A stretch of DNA of 39,671 bases from Acidobacteriota bacterium (GTDB taxonomy: Bacteria; Acidobacteriota; Terriglobia; Terriglobales; SCQP01), in contig DAHVCP010000060.1 in assembly GCA_027314025.1 (NCBI GenBank), forward strand, positions 1-39,671, in the 5' to 3' direction. Of this stretch, positions 16,972 through 25,625 are shown piece by piece. Both the position numbers and the translations under genes were made by a program. Below the pieces are notes generated by a model that had not been told where the DNA came from, made no database searches, and saw only the letters and a list, made by a program, of their open reading frames with translations. Every line of letters begins with the position of its first letter. Position 1 is the first letter of the stretch.

Positions 16972-17934
16972 TTATCGTCCCGCGGGATCTTCGTGCTGCG
17001 CCAGCCAGGCCCGCGCTACCCCCACCGCCAGCCCCCGCACCCGCTGAATCACCCCTACCCGCTCGGTCACCGAGATCGCTCCCCGCGCGTCCAGCAAATT
17101 GAACAGATGGGAGCATTTCAGGCACAGCTCGTACGCCCCCAGCACCGGCCGCCGCGGATCTTGCGCCGCCGCCTCGTCCCCGTTCTTCTTCAGCAGCGCC
17201 CGGCACTCGCTTTCATACAACTCGAAGTGCTTCCACAGGTTTCCCACGTCCGCGGCTTCGAAGTTATACGCCGACATCTGCTGCTCGTCGGCCAGCCGGA
17301 CGTCGCCATAGCGGAAGCTCGGCGACCACTGGATGTCATAAATTGAGTCCGCGTCTTGCAGGAAGGCCGCGATCCGCTCTAGCCCGTACGTGAGTTCCAC
17401 CGATACCGGGTCCAGGTCCACCCCGCCGCATTGCTGGAAATAGGTGAACTGCGTGATCTCCAGCCCGTCCAGCATCACCTGCCATCCAAGTCCCCACGCG
17501 CCCAGCGTCGGCGACTCCCAATTGTCTTCCTCGAACTTGATGTCATGCCGCTTCAGGTCGATCCCAATCGCCTCCAAGCTGGCCAAATACACCGCCTGCA
17601 CATCCGCCGGCGGCGGCTTCAGAATCACCTGCAACTGCGTGTGCTTGTACAGCCGGTTGGGATTCTCCCCGTATCGTCCGTCGGTCGGCCGCCGGCTGGG
17701 CTGCAAATACGCGACCTGGCACGGCGCCGGCCCCAGCACCCGCAGGAAGGTGTCCGGCGACATGGTTCCCGCCCCCACCTCCAGGTCATACGGCAACAGC
17801 ACCGCGCAGCCTTGCTGCGCCCAAAACCGTTGCAGCTCCAGCAATAGGTCCTGGAAATATCGCCGCGGCTGCGGCGCCGCGCCTTCCGCGCGGGCCGTGG
17901 CCGGCCGCTCGAGCGTCGTGGGACTAGAGTTCAT
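16972..17934 (-). CDS. glyQ: Glycyl-tRNA synthetase alpha subunit
   Basis: Catalytic chain of the alpha2-beta2 enzyme forming glycyl-adenylate. The 320-aa protein has the very conserved class II core: [40 protein letters not shown] and [18 protein letters not shown], then FTYFQQCGG and [14 protein letters not shown] (motif 3 region). A nonconserved lead of ~25 residues ([18 protein letters not shown]) precedes the core. Its ATG at 17934 overlaps the recO stop by 11 bp, which indicates translational coupling in a recO-glyQ-glyS operon. Confidence 0.97.
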   Translation of the reverse strand: MNSSPTTLERPATARAEGAAPQPRRYFQDLLLELQRFWAQQGCAVLLPYDLEVGAGTMSPDTFLRVLGPAPCQVAYLQPSRRPTDGRYGENPNRLYKHTQLQVILKPPPADVQAVYLASLEAIGIDLKRHDIKFEEDNWESPTLGAWGLGWQVMLDGLEITQFTYFQQCGGVDLDPVSVELTYGLERIAAFLQDADSIYDIQWSPSFRYGDVRLADEQQMSAYNFEAADVGNLWKHFELYESECRALLKKNGDEAAAQDPRRPVLGAYELCLKCSHLFNLLDARGAISVTERVGVIQRVRGLAVGVARAWLAQHEDPAGR

Positions 17935-18571
17935 TCAATAATTTCCAACTGCGCAAATGTTGTTCCAGGTGCTGTTCCAACTGACCATGCAGAAATGTCC
18001 GCAGCCCAGCCGCCTGGGTGCTGTTCTCCCAGCCGGCCGTCGGAATCTCCGCCAGGGGCATCTTCGCCAGCACGCGCCCCCAATGGCGGTTTTCCTCGCT
18101 CAGCGGCGCCGATTCCAGGTCGGGCAAAAATCCGCCCAGCCGCACCATCCAATACAGATCATATAGCAGCGGCAGCCATGGCGATCCACCCGACCGCAGC
18201 GCCGCCAGCACCACCGTCAGCAGCCGGTACGCCGCGTCGTTCACCTCGCGGTCCGGCAGCAGCTTATCCGCCACCTCCGCCACGTACCCCAGCACCACCG
18301 ACCGCGCATAGTCCGGCGCCGTCTCCCACATCGTCGCCACCACCTCGCACCGCTCCAGCGACACCAGCTCCTGCGTCGGCCGCTCGAAGAACGAAACCCG
18401 CACCTGCGTCAGCGGCTGGAGCGCCGCCCCAAACCGCCGTTGTGAGCGCGCCGCCCCGTGGCCCACGCCGCGGCATTTGCCGAACTGCCGCGTGAAGAAC
18501 GTCACCAGGCGGTCAATTTCCCGCAGGGGATAGGTGCGCAGGATGATGGCGTCTGCTTGCCGCGCCGGCAT
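17924..18571 (-). CDS. recO: DNA repair protein RecO
   Basis: Recombination mediator that anneals single strands and, with RecR, loads RecA on gaps. The 215-aa protein starts [23 protein letters not shown], the typical RecO OB-fold N-terminus, followed by [20 protein letters not shown] and [19 protein letters not shown]. The length is slightly below the usual ~240. The zinc-finger cysteines found in many RecO proteins are absent. ATG 18571 was chosen over an upstream extension to 18715 because the family start aligns there. It overlaps glyQ by 11 bp. A short tandem repeat (18580-18616) sits immediately upstream in the divergent promoter region. Confidence 0.92.
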   Translation of the reverse strand: MPARQADAIILRTYPLREIDRLVTFFTRQFGKCRGVGHGAARSQRRFGAALQPLTQVRVSFFERPTQELVSLERCEVVATMWETAPDYARSVVLGYVAEVADKLLPDREVNDAAYRLLTVVLAALRSGGSPWLPLLYDLYWMVRLGGFLPDLESAPLSEENRHWGRVLAKMPLAEIPTAGWENSTQAAGLRTFLHGQLEQHLEQHLRSWKLLNEL

Positions 18572-18579
18572 GGGACCAT

Positions 18580-18616
18580 GGTAGGGCACGCCGGTAGGGC
18601 ACGCCGGTAGCCCACG
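18580..18616. repeat. 13-bp tandem repeat in the recO/pfkB intergenic region
   Basis: GGTAGGGCACGCC occurs at 18580-18592 and 18593-18605, followed by a third partial copy GGTAGCCCACG. The units begin with GTAG like the REP heads elsewhere in the window, but they do not form the 8-bp stem. The position is 9 bp upstream of the recO start, within the divergent promoter region. Confidence 0.7.
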
Positions 18617-18707
18617 TCGGGAATCGGCGGCGCCAAGCGCGATTTGCTGCCGTCGCCGCCACGCTCGCTCCGCGCAAATCGCCCTCACGGCCGGCATCGC
18701 CACTCCG

Positions 18708-19715
18708 ATGGACAAGCCATTCGATCTCGTCGGTCTCGGCCTGAACTCCCGGGATTATCTTTTCCACGTAGCCCGCTGGCCCGCCGCCGGCGAAAGCCTC
18801 CCCACCGCCGCCCCCATCGCTACCTTCGGCGGTCAAGTCGCCACCGCTTGCATCGTCGCCCGCCGCTTCGGCTTCCGCGTCGCCTACGCCGGCAGCATCG
18901 GCGGCGACGCTGCCGGCGATGCGCAACGGCAACGCCTTGCCCGAGAGGGCTTGGACCTCGCCGCGCTTCATGTCGTTCCCGCCGCCGCCTCCCAGCAGGC
19001 TTGGATCTTCGCGGATGGTCAAGGCGAGCGGACCATCATCTTTCACCGTCCGCCCGAGCTCGCCTATCCCCCGGACTTGGTCACTTCCGCCTGGGTCGCC
19101 TCCGCCCGCATCCTCCATCTCGACGGCCACGACGGCCCCGCCGCCGCTCGCGCCGCGGAATTAGCCCGGCAATCCGGCGTCGAAGTCTCCGTGGATCTGT
19201 CGAACGTCTATCCCCCGCAGCGCGCCTCCACCGATCGCCTCCTCGCCGCCGCCGATTGGCTCATCGTTCCCCAAGCCTTCCCGTCCCGCTATTACGGCCG
19301 CGATCAATTCTCGGCGGTCGCCGATCCCAGGCCCGCGCTAGACCGCCTCTACCGTGACTTCCATCCCCGCCTCGCCGCCCTCACGTTGGGGTCCAATGGC
19401 GTCCTCGCCCTTGATGCCGAAGGCTGGCATTACGTTCCCGGCTACGAGATCCCCGTCACCGATCCCACCGGCGCGGGCGACGTCTTCCACGGCGGTTTCC
19501 TGGTGGGCCGCCTCAATGCCTGGCCCCGAGAGGAGTGCTTGGACTTTGCCTGCGCCCTAGCCGCCCTCAACTGCACCGCCCCTGGCTCCCAAGGCCACAT
19601 TGCCACCGGCGCCGAAGTCGGCGCCTTTCGCCGTTCCCAGCCCCGCCGCCACGTGCATCCCGCCCTGTCGCAAACCACCGGCGCTAGTGACAAAAATCCG
19701 TCCGGATTATGTTAA
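18708..19715 (+). CDS. PfkB-family carbohydrate kinase
   Basis: ATP-dependent sugar kinase of the ribokinase/PfkB family. The 335-aa protein opens FDLVGLGLNSRDYLFHVARWP with the Gly-rich N-terminal motif GGQVATACIVARR (residues 41-53) and has the C-terminal PfkB signature DPTGAGDVFHGGF (252-264), where Asp258 is the catalytic base and the TGAGD forms the anion hole. SVDLSNVYPP and LTLGSNGVLAL are typical core strands. The substrate (ribose, fructose, a nucleoside or another sugar) cannot be read from sequence. It is divergent from recO with 136 bp between. The tail after residue ~305 is non-conserved. Confidence 0.92.
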   Translation: MDKPFDLVGLGLNSRDYLFHVARWPAAGESLPTAAPIATFGGQVATACIVARRFGFRVAYAGSIGGDAAGDAQRQRLAREGLDLAALHVVPAAASQQAWIFADGQGERTIIFHRPPELAYPPDLVTSAWVASARILHLDGHDGPAAARAAELARQSGVEVSVDLSNVYPPQRASTDRLLAAADWLIVPQAFPSRYYGRDQFSAVADPRPALDRLYRDFHPRLAALTLGSNGVLALDAEGWHYVPGYEIPVTDPTGAGDVFHGGFLVGRLNAWPREECLDFACALAALNCTAPGSQGHIATGAEVGAFRRSQPRRHVHPALSQTTGASDKNPSGLC

Positions 19716-20195
19716 GAACACACTGAAACGAAAGCACTTGCGTGACTGCCTACCCGCCGCTGTCAGGCAAAATGTCACATCGCGCTGGCCGTGCCGTTTG
19801 CCGGCCACGAGCTCCGCGCCGGGGAAGACAGCCGGGACGGCCTCCCGCCAGCTTCGTTGGCGGCGGAACTGCCCGGCCGCGCGGAGCGCGACCGCACGCA
19901 AGCCGGAGGCATACTCCACGCCGGGCGCGGCGCAGCGGTTCCGCCCGGCGGAAGCACTGGCAGCGAAGCGTGGGGTAGGGCTCCTGCCCTGCGTACGCAC
20001 TCGTGTTCTGAGGGCGTCCCGCCAGCGGCGGGGCCGTCGCCCACCCGGGCGGCGGGGAAGACAGCCGGGACGGCTATCCCACGAGCTCCGCGCCGGGGAA
20101 GACAGCCGGGACGGCCATCCCACGATCTCCTCGCAGGCGGGCGTTCGCCCCACGGTAAAATCAAAGTTTCCGTCCCTCGCTGCCTCGGCCCCGCC
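19716..20195. other. Gene-free stretch holding variant REP hairpins
   Basis: 480 bases between the PfkB kinase and cysS. It holds three copies of a REP-like hairpin (described separately) and a further short GTAG-headed hairpin at 19975-19995. The cysS frame stays open back to 19791, but those residues read as repeat sequence, not protein. The cysS promoter must lie here. Confidence 0.6.
19827..20123 (-). repeat. Variant REP-type hairpins, three copies
   Basis: On the minus strand two copies (20101-20123 and 20060-20082) read head GTGG, left arm GATGGCCG or GATAGCCG, loop TCC, right arm CGGCTGTC. Each arm pair gives eight base pairs counting G-T wobbles. A third copy at 19827-19849 keeps the right arm and loop and has a decayed head. 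The flanks repeat as well: GAGCTCCGCGCCGGGGAA precedes copies at 19827 and 20101. The layout matches the b-type REP hairpins of the main arrays but with a 3-base loop and CGGC in place of CGCC in the right arm. Confidence 0.75.
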
Positions 20196-21614
20196 ATGGA
20201 AATTCGTCTGCGCAATACCCTGACCCGCCAAATCGAGCCGGTTGCGCCCATGGACGGCCGCCGCTTGCGCATGTACACCTGCGGCCCTACGGTTTACGAC
20301 TACGGCCACATCGGCAACTTCCGCACCTTCGTCGCCGTGGACCTGTTCCAGCGCTTCTGGCGCTCCCAGGGCAGGGAACTGGTCACCGCCCTCAACCTGA
20401 CCGACATTGACGACAAAATGATCGAGCGCGCCCGCGCCGCCGGCCACGATGTCGCCGCCCATGCCGCCCTGTACGCCGAGGCGTTTTGGGCCGATTCCGC
20501 CGCCCTGGGCATCACCAAGGCGGATCACGTCGCCCGCGCCACCGAGTACATCCCCGCCATGGTCGCCTGGATTGAGCGGCTGGTCGCCGCGGGCCATGCC
20601 TATGCCAGCGAAGGCTCGGTTTATTTCCGCGTCGCCAGCTTTCCCGCCTACGGCCGCCTCTCCGGCAAGGATCTCGAGGGACTGCAAGACGGCGCGCGGG
20701 TGCAAAGCGACACCTATGACAAGGAGCAGGCCCGCGACTTCGTTTTGTGGAAGGCGCACAAGCCCGGCGAGCCCAGTTGGCCCAGCCCCTGGGGTCCCGG
20801 CCGCCCCGGCTGGCACATCGAATGCACGGTTATGTCCACCACGCTGCTCGGCGAGTCCTTCGACCTCCATGCCGGCGGCGTGGATCTAATCTTCCCGCAC
20901 CACGAAAACGAAATCGCCCAGGCGGAAGCCGCCACCGGCCAGCCCTTCGTTCGCCACTGGATGCACGTCGAGTTTCTGCTGGTCAACGGCGAAAAGATGT
21001 CCAAATCGTTGGGCAACTTCTATACCGTCCGTGACCTGGTGGCCCAGGGCCATCGCCCCAGTTCCGTTCGCTATTTGCTCGCCTCGGTCCCGTATCACCG
21101 CCAGCTCAACTTCACCCTCGATGGCCTGCATCAAGCCGCCGCCGCCGTCAATCGCCTGCGCTCCTTCCAGGACCGCCTCGCCCGCCAGTCCTGGCCCACC
21201 CAAGAAAACGCCGAACTGACCGCCGCCATCCGCGCCGGAGAGGAGAAATTCACGGCTAGTTTGGCCGATGACCTCAATACGTCCGAGGCGCTGGCCGCGA
21301 TCTTCGAGGCGCTGCGCCAGGCCAACGTCGCCATGGATGCCGGTGAGTTCGGCGCTTCCCACGCTGCCGCCTTCGCCGCCTGGCTGGAGCGCTTTGACGC
21401 CATTTTCGCCGTGCTCGGCCTCGCCGCCCAGGAAGCCGCGGCCGCCGAATCCGGCGCTCTGGCCGATGCCGTAGTTGAGGAAAAGATGGCCGCCCGGGCC
21501 GCCGCCCGCGCCCGCCGGGATTTCGCCCGCTCCGACGCCTTGCGCGCGGAGCTTGAAGCGGCGGGCATTATCGTCGAAGATAGAAAGAGTGGCGCGGTTT
21601 GGCGCCGCAAGTGA
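20196..21614 (+). CDS. cysS: Cysteinyl-tRNA synthetase
   Basis: Class I synthetase charging tRNA-Cys. The 472-aa protein shows the full motif set: the zinc/substrate cysteine in MYTCGPTVYDYGHIGN (Cys29, HIGN 38-41), the further zinc ligands Cys210 in WHIECTVMS and the HHENE block (235-239), and KMSKS at 267-271. The C-terminal DALR-type helical domain follows, ending with a REL-like DALRAELEAAGIIVED strand. ATG 20196 aligns with the usual start MEIRLRNTLTRQIEP; the open frame upstream to 19791 is repeat DNA. There is no strong ribosome-binding site. Length and motifs are normal, so the gene should be functional. Confidence 0.97.
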   Translation: MEIRLRNTLTRQIEPVAPMDGRRLRMYTCGPTVYDYGHIGNFRTFVAVDLFQRFWRSQGRELVTALNLTDIDDKMIERARAAGHDVAAHAALYAEAFWADSAALGITKADHVARATEYIPAMVAWIERLVAAGHAYASEGSVYFRVASFPAYGRLSGKDLEGLQDGARVQSDTYDKEQARDFVLWKAHKPGEPSWPSPWGPGRPGWHIECTVMSTTLLGESFDLHAGGVDLIFPHHENEIAQAEAATGQPFVRHWMHVEFLLVNGEKMSKSLGNFYTVRDLVAQGHRPSSVRYLLASVPYHRQLNFTLDGLHQAAAAVNRLRSFQDRLARQSWPTQENAELTAAIRAGEEKFTASLADDLNTSEALAAIFEALRQANVAMDAGEFGASHAAAFAAWLERFDAIFAVLGLAAQEAAAAESGALADAVVEEKMAARAAARARRDFARSDALRAELEAAGIIVEDRKSGAVWRRK

Positions 21615-21991
21615 TCACCCGCATGGCCTGGAACAAACCCATCCCGATGCCCGCCTCTCTTCTTGGCGCCGGTGTGGGCGCGGTCCGTTCGCCCCGTGCC
21701 GACGATGCCCGACCGCGGGCCTGCATGGCCTGGCTGCCCGCGGGCAGCCGTCCCGGCCTCTTCGGCTGCGACTAAGGCCGCCTTTTCTTCGCCTCCGGCC
21801 GGCGCCTGGCGTTTGCTGCGCCGCTGCCCGGACCGCAGTCCCGCCATTGCGCGCTGGGCTGCCCGCGATACAGCTTTGCTGGCCCGTGGTGGGTGCGCGA
21901 GCCGCCCACCTTCGGCGCCGGAAACCAGTCCGTCATTTTCGCTGGTTCTTGGTTTCCACCGCTCGCCGCTCCCGCCGAAAGGAGACGGCTT
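21615..21991. other. Gene-free stretch with a perfect palindrome
   Basis: 377 bases between cysS and the aminotransferase gene. It contains a perfect 18-base palindrome, GGCTGCCCG/CGGGCAGCC at 21732-21749, and further G/C-rich inverted repeats near 21760. No coding frame looks real. The strong ribosome-binding site AAAGGAG lies at 21978-21984. Confidence 0.5.
21978..21984 (+). promoter_or_regulatory. Shine-Dalgarno AAAGGAG
   Basis: AAAGGAG ends 7 bases before ATG 21992 and fixes the aminotransferase start, against the longer open frame that begins at 21893. Confidence 0.8.
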
Positions 21992-23338
21992 ATGACTGCA
22001 ACTTCCACCGCCAACCAGTTCACCCCCAAAATCCGCACCGCGCTGCCCGGGCCCAACGCCCGCCGCGTGCTGGCCGGCGACCAAGCCCTGATCTCGCCCT
22101 CCTACACCCGCAGCTACCCCCTAGTCGCCAAGCGCGGCCACGGCATGGTGGTCGAGGACGTGGACGGGAATGAGTTTTTGGATTTCAGCGCCGGCATCGC
22201 CGTCTGTTCCACCGGCCACTGCCATCCCGATGTTGTCGCCGCCATCGAGCGCCAATCACGCGAATTGCTTCACATGTCCGGCACCGACTTCTACTATCCC
22301 CAACTGGTCGAAGTCGCCGAGACGCTCTCCCGCACGGCGCCCATGCCCGGGCCGCATCGCGTCTACTACGGCAACTCCGGCGCCGAGGCCATGGAAGCGG
22401 CCCTGAAGCTGGCCCGCTATCACACCCAGCGCCAGTTTTTTATCGCCTTCTACAATTGCTTCCATGGCCGCACCTTCGGCGCCCTCTCGCTGACCAGCAG
22501 CAAAACCGCGCAGCGTGAGCGCTTCGCCCCGCTGGTGCCCGGGGTCTTCCACATTCCTTATCCCGATGAGTTCCATCCCCTGCATGGCGCGGCCGATGTC
22601 ACCGCCGCCTGCCTGGAAGACCTCGATCGCCTATTCCACACCACCACCCCGGCGAATGAAGTCGCCGCCATCGTGCTGGAACCAGTGCAAGGCGAGGGCG
22701 GCTACATTGTCCCGCCCGCGGAGTTCGTCTGCGAGATTCGCCGCATCTGCGACCGGCACGGCATTCTGCTGATCGCCGATGAGGTGCAAAGCGGCTGCGG
22801 CCGCACCGGCAAGATGTGGGCCATCGAGCACCACGGCGTGGCGCCCGACATCCTCACCAGCGCCAAGGGCGTGGCCAGCGGCATGCCGCTGGGCGTGACG
22901 CTGGCGCGGGCCGGCATCATGGATTGGAAGCCCGGCGCTCACGCCTCCACCTTCGGCGGCAATCCCGTCTGCCTGGCCGCCGCTCAGGCCACGTTGCAAC
23001 TCCTAGAGTCGAGCCTCATTCGCAATGCGGCCGAAGTCGGCGCCTACCTAAAGGGCAAAATGCAGTCCTGGCCGGAGCGGTTTCCCATGGTGGGCCAGGT
23101 GCGCGGCTTGGGGCTCATGCTGGCCTTCGAGTTGGTCAGCGATCGCCGGCTCCGTACCCGCGACGCCGCCATGCGCGACCGCTTGGTGCAGGCGGCCTTT
23201 GAGAAGGGCCTTTTGGTCCTCGGTTGTGGTCCCAACAGCATCCGCCTGATGCCACCTTTGGTCTGCTCCCGTGGCGATGCCGATGTGGCGGTGGACATTT
23301 TGGAGTCCTGTTTGGCTGCTGCAGCGGGCAAACCGTAA
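21992..23338 (+). CDS. Class III PLP-dependent aminotransferase (acetylornithine/4-aminobutyrate type)
   Basis: Pyridoxal-phosphate enzyme of the omega-aminotransferase family, 448 aa. Key residues: the phosphate-binding YYGNSGAEAMEAALK (126-139), the pyridine-binding aspartate in LLIADEVQSGCGRTGKM (Asp263), and the Schiff-base lysine in TSAKGVASGMPLG (Lys292). Candidate substrates are 4-aminobutyrate, acetylornithine or putrescine; GabT-like architecture (HTRQFFIAFYNCFHGRTFGALSLT) is suggestive, but no neighbour decides it. The family needs no partner. An inverted repeat at 23386-23428 follows, before galT. Confidence 0.9.
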   Translation: MTATSTANQFTPKIRTALPGPNARRVLAGDQALISPSYTRSYPLVAKRGHGMVVEDVDGNEFLDFSAGIAVCSTGHCHPDVVAAIERQSRELLHMSGTDFYYPQLVEVAETLSRTAPMPGPHRVYYGNSGAEAMEAALKLARYHTQRQFFIAFYNCFHGRTFGALSLTSSKTAQRERFAPLVPGVFHIPYPDEFHPLHGAADVTAACLEDLDRLFHTTTPANEVAAIVLEPVQGEGGYIVPPAEFVCEIRRICDRHGILLIADEVQSGCGRTGKMWAIEHHGVAPDILTSAKGVASGMPLGVTLARAGIMDWKPGAHASTFGGNPVCLAAAQATLQLLESSLIRNAAEVGAYLKGKMQSWPERFPMVGQVRGLGLMLAFELVSDRRLRTRDAAMRDRLVQAAFEKGLLVLGCGPNSIRLMPPLVCSRGDADVAVDILESCLAAAAGKP

Positions 23339-23385
23339 GAACCCGCTAACGCCGCGGAGGCGGCGGCGGTTGGCGCGGAGCCCAA

Positions 23386-23428
23386 GTGGGCGGGAATACG
23401 CCGGCCAGGCGCGATTCGTCCCGCCCAC
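23386..23428. other. Long-looped inverted repeat between the aminotransferase gene and galT
   Basis: GTGGGCGGGA at 23386-23395 and its perfect complement TCCCGCCCAC at 23419-23428, separated by 23 bases. There is no T tract, so it is not a standard terminator. It lies 48 bases after the aminotransferase stop. Confidence 0.5.
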
Positions 23429-23585
23429 CTAGGCCGAGTTAGGAACAATACCGGAGCGTGCTCCGCCTGGAACCGGGGCCAGTTGTTGCCACTGGTTCCT
23501 GGCGGCGGATCGCTCTGCAAGATGGCGTTGGCGCGATACAATCGAGAGCGGCTGGCCAATCACCGAGGAAGCGGTTTCCACACAC

Positions 23586-24608
23586 GTGCCTGAGCTTCGC
23601 AAAGATCCCATCACCGGTCGCTGGGTGATCATTTCCACCGAACGCGCCCGGCGTCCCACTGATTTTTCTCATGAAAGCACCGCCACCCAAGGTGGAGGCT
23701 TCTGCCCGTTCTGCTACGGCAATGAGAGCAAAACGCCGCCGGAGATTTTGGCCTATCGCGCCAACGGCGGCGGCCCCAACACCCCCGGCTGGTCCGTGCG
23801 CGTGGTGCCCAACAAGTTCCCGGCGCTGGGCATCGAAGGTCCGCTCCTGCGTCAAGGCGACGGTATCTTTGACAAGATGAGCGGTATCGGCGCGCATGAG
23901 GTCATTATCGAAACGCCGGACCATCACACCACGCTGGCCATGCAGTCGGAAAAGGGCATCGAGGACGTGCTCTGGGCCTTCCGCGACCGGATGCTCGATC
24001 TCAAGAAGGACAGCCGTTTCCGCTACGTGCTCGTCTTCAAGAATCATGGAGTCGCCGCTGGCGCTTCGCTGGAGCATTCTCACTCCCAGCTCATCGCTCT
24101 GCCCATCGTGCCCAAGGAAATTCGCGAGCAGGTGGATGGCGCCAAGCAGCATTTCGATTACAAGGAACGCTGCATCTACTGCGACGTCGTCCGCCAAGAG
24201 CTGGACAGCGGCGTTCGCGTGGTCGCCGAAAACAGCGATTTCGTCACTCTGTCCCCCTACGCGCCGCGGTTCCCGTTTGAAACTTGGATCGTGCCCAAGC
24301 AGCACGAATCGCGCTTTGAGAATTCGCCCACTCACGCCTTTGAAAATCTCGCCCGCGCCTTGAAATTGCTGTTGACCACCACCGATCAGGTTCTGGAAAA
24401 CCCCGCCTTCAATTTGGTCCTCCAGTCCGCTCCCTTGCAGGAGCCCAGCAACGCCTATTACCACTGGCATATCGAGTACATGCCTCGCCTCACCAAGGTG
24501 GCCGGTTTCGAATGGGGCAGCGGTTTCTACATCAACCCCACGCCGCCCGAGGAAGCGGCGCAATATCTGCGCGAAGCCGAAGTGACCGCTCCGGTCACGG
24601 TCGGCTAA
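23586..24608 (+). CDS. galT: Galactose-1-phosphate uridylyltransferase
   Basis: Leloir pathway enzyme that transfers UMP from UDP-glucose to galactose 1-phosphate. It belongs to the HIT superfamily. The 340-aa protein starts at GTG 23586 with PELRKDPITGRWVIISTER, the family N-terminus. Zinc ligands are Cys40 and Cys43 (GFCPFC). The active-site motif is SLEHSHSQLIALP, so the nucleophilic histidine is His166 in HSHSQ; canonical enzymes have HPHSQ. A second metal region is expected around the CIYCDVV segment (about residues 197-203). Some proteins of this type act on ADP-glucose instead, which sequence alone does not exclude. No galactokinase or epimerase is adjacent. Confidence 0.9.
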   Translation: MPELRKDPITGRWVIISTERARRPTDFSHESTATQGGGFCPFCYGNESKTPPEILAYRANGGGPNTPGWSVRVVPNKFPALGIEGPLLRQGDGIFDKMSGIGAHEVIIETPDHHTTLAMQSEKGIEDVLWAFRDRMLDLKKDSRFRYVLVFKNHGVAAGASLEHSHSQLIALPIVPKEIREQVDGAKQHFDYKERCIYCDVVRQELDSGVRVVAENSDFVTLSPYAPRFPFETWIVPKQHESRFENSPTHAFENLARALKLLLTTTDQVLENPAFNLVLQSAPLQEPSNAYYHWHIEYMPRLTKVAGFEWGSGFYINPTPPEEAAQYLREAEVTAPVTVG

Positions 24609-24898
24609 TCACCTTCCCGCCATCAATTCGTGGCCACTGTCGGCCAGCATCCCTCGGGCGCTGTTACGCTGTCCTGGGTCGCCGCGCCGCTTGCGGCTGG
24701 GGCAAAGCGGGCGAGCCAATCCGCGGGGCAGCCCGCCACCGGCCGGCGCAGCGGGGCGATTCCAGCGACGTGCGGGCGGGACTGGGGCGAGCGGGGCCCC
24801 TAGCCTCACCCGCTCCAAGCGGGACGCACGGCGCAACGGCGATGGGGCCCGCGCCAGTCAATCGCTCCACCCGCCTCACGGCCCGCATCAGGTTCTGA

Positions 24899-25285
24899 AT
24901 GGTCATCGCCGCATTCAGCAGTCCTTGGTACCTGTTTTGGTCCAAGTGGTGGTCGCAAAGCTGGGATTGGCTGCGCCGCCTGGCCGTCCAATATCAGGTC
25001 AATCCCGTCGTCTTCGCCTCGCTGTATCTTGGCGCCATTCCCTTCACGATCGCATCCGTGGCATGGGCGGCGCGCAATCATCGCCTCGGCCGGCCCAATT
25101 GGCTGCCCATCGGCTTGGCCTGCCTATCGTTTTCTTCCGCGACGTTGTACGTCTTGATCGCCGGCCGCAATCTGCCGCCCGCGGCCTATGTGGTCTTGGG
25201 CCTAATCCTGGCCTATGGCTTATGGGCGGTGCGCCACTCGCTGCGCAAGAAATCCGGCGGCGCGCCTCCCGCCGGGCGCATTTAA
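24899..25285 (+). CDS. Small integral membrane protein, function unknown
   Basis: A 128-aa protein with three predicted membrane helices: VFASLYLGAIPFTIASVAWA, WLPIGLACLSFSSATLYVLI and AAYVVLGLILAYGLWAV. It has an N-terminal Trp-rich amphipathic lead (WYLFWSKWWSQSWDWL) and a basic tail (RHSLRKKSGG). No family is recognised. Its TAA stop overlaps by two bases the stop codon of a convergent 49-aa membrane protein gene. The tight packing and shared small-membrane-protein character suggest both are real. The ATG start at 24899 has no clear ribosome-binding site. Confidence 0.75.
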   Translation: MVIAAFSSPWYLFWSKWWSQSWDWLRRLAVQYQVNPVVFASLYLGAIPFTIASVAWAARNHRLGRPNWLPIGLACLSFSSATLYVLIAGRNLPPAAYVVLGLILAYGLWAVRHSLRKKSGGAPPAGRI

Positions 25286-25431
25286 TAGAACAAGCCGCTG
25301 CGGTAGGCCAGCCACCAACTGAACACGAACAATGGCACGGTCGCCACCATGGACCACACGAAGGGCATCGCGAACCCCGCGGCCGTGGTCGTAAGGCTGA
25401 ACACCGTCCAAAATGCTTTCTTGGGATCCAT
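25282..25431 (-). CDS. 49-aa single- or two-helix membrane protein
   Basis: A short gene below the usual length cut-off. From ATG 25431 it encodes MDPKKAFWTVFSLTTTAAG, then FAMPFVWSMVATVPLFVFSW and the tail WLAYRSGLFY before TAA at 25282-25284. It has a basic start, a long hydrophobic stretch with Trp and Phe at the helix edges, and an aromatic end, all typical of small inner-membrane proteins. No family is named. Its stop overlaps that of the plus-strand 128-aa gene. Base composition and residue use look coding, not like the Arg/Pro-rich chance frames of this DNA. Confidence 0.65.
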   Translation of the reverse strand: MDPKKAFWTVFSLTTTAAGFAMPFVWSMVATVPLFVFSWWLAYRSGLFY

Positions 25432-25625
25432 GCTGTTTGCGGCCAATCACCGCGCTTAGGGCGCGCCGCTGCCGCGGAATACCCTAGCTCAACCTAGCAC
25501 CCCCGCGCCTCGGCCCGCTATGTCCCAGCGGACAGGTGATCCCGCCAGGCAGCCGTGCGTGCCCGGACGCCCGCCGCGGGCGCCCGTCACCGGCCGCCCA
25601 GCCGCCGCGTCCCTTGCGCCACGGG

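Noticed and set aside
24609-24898. A gene between galT and the 128-aa membrane protein
   Set aside because: Frames here are Arg/Pro/Gly-rich and lack starts with ribosome-binding sites; the only believable gene is the one beginning at 24899.
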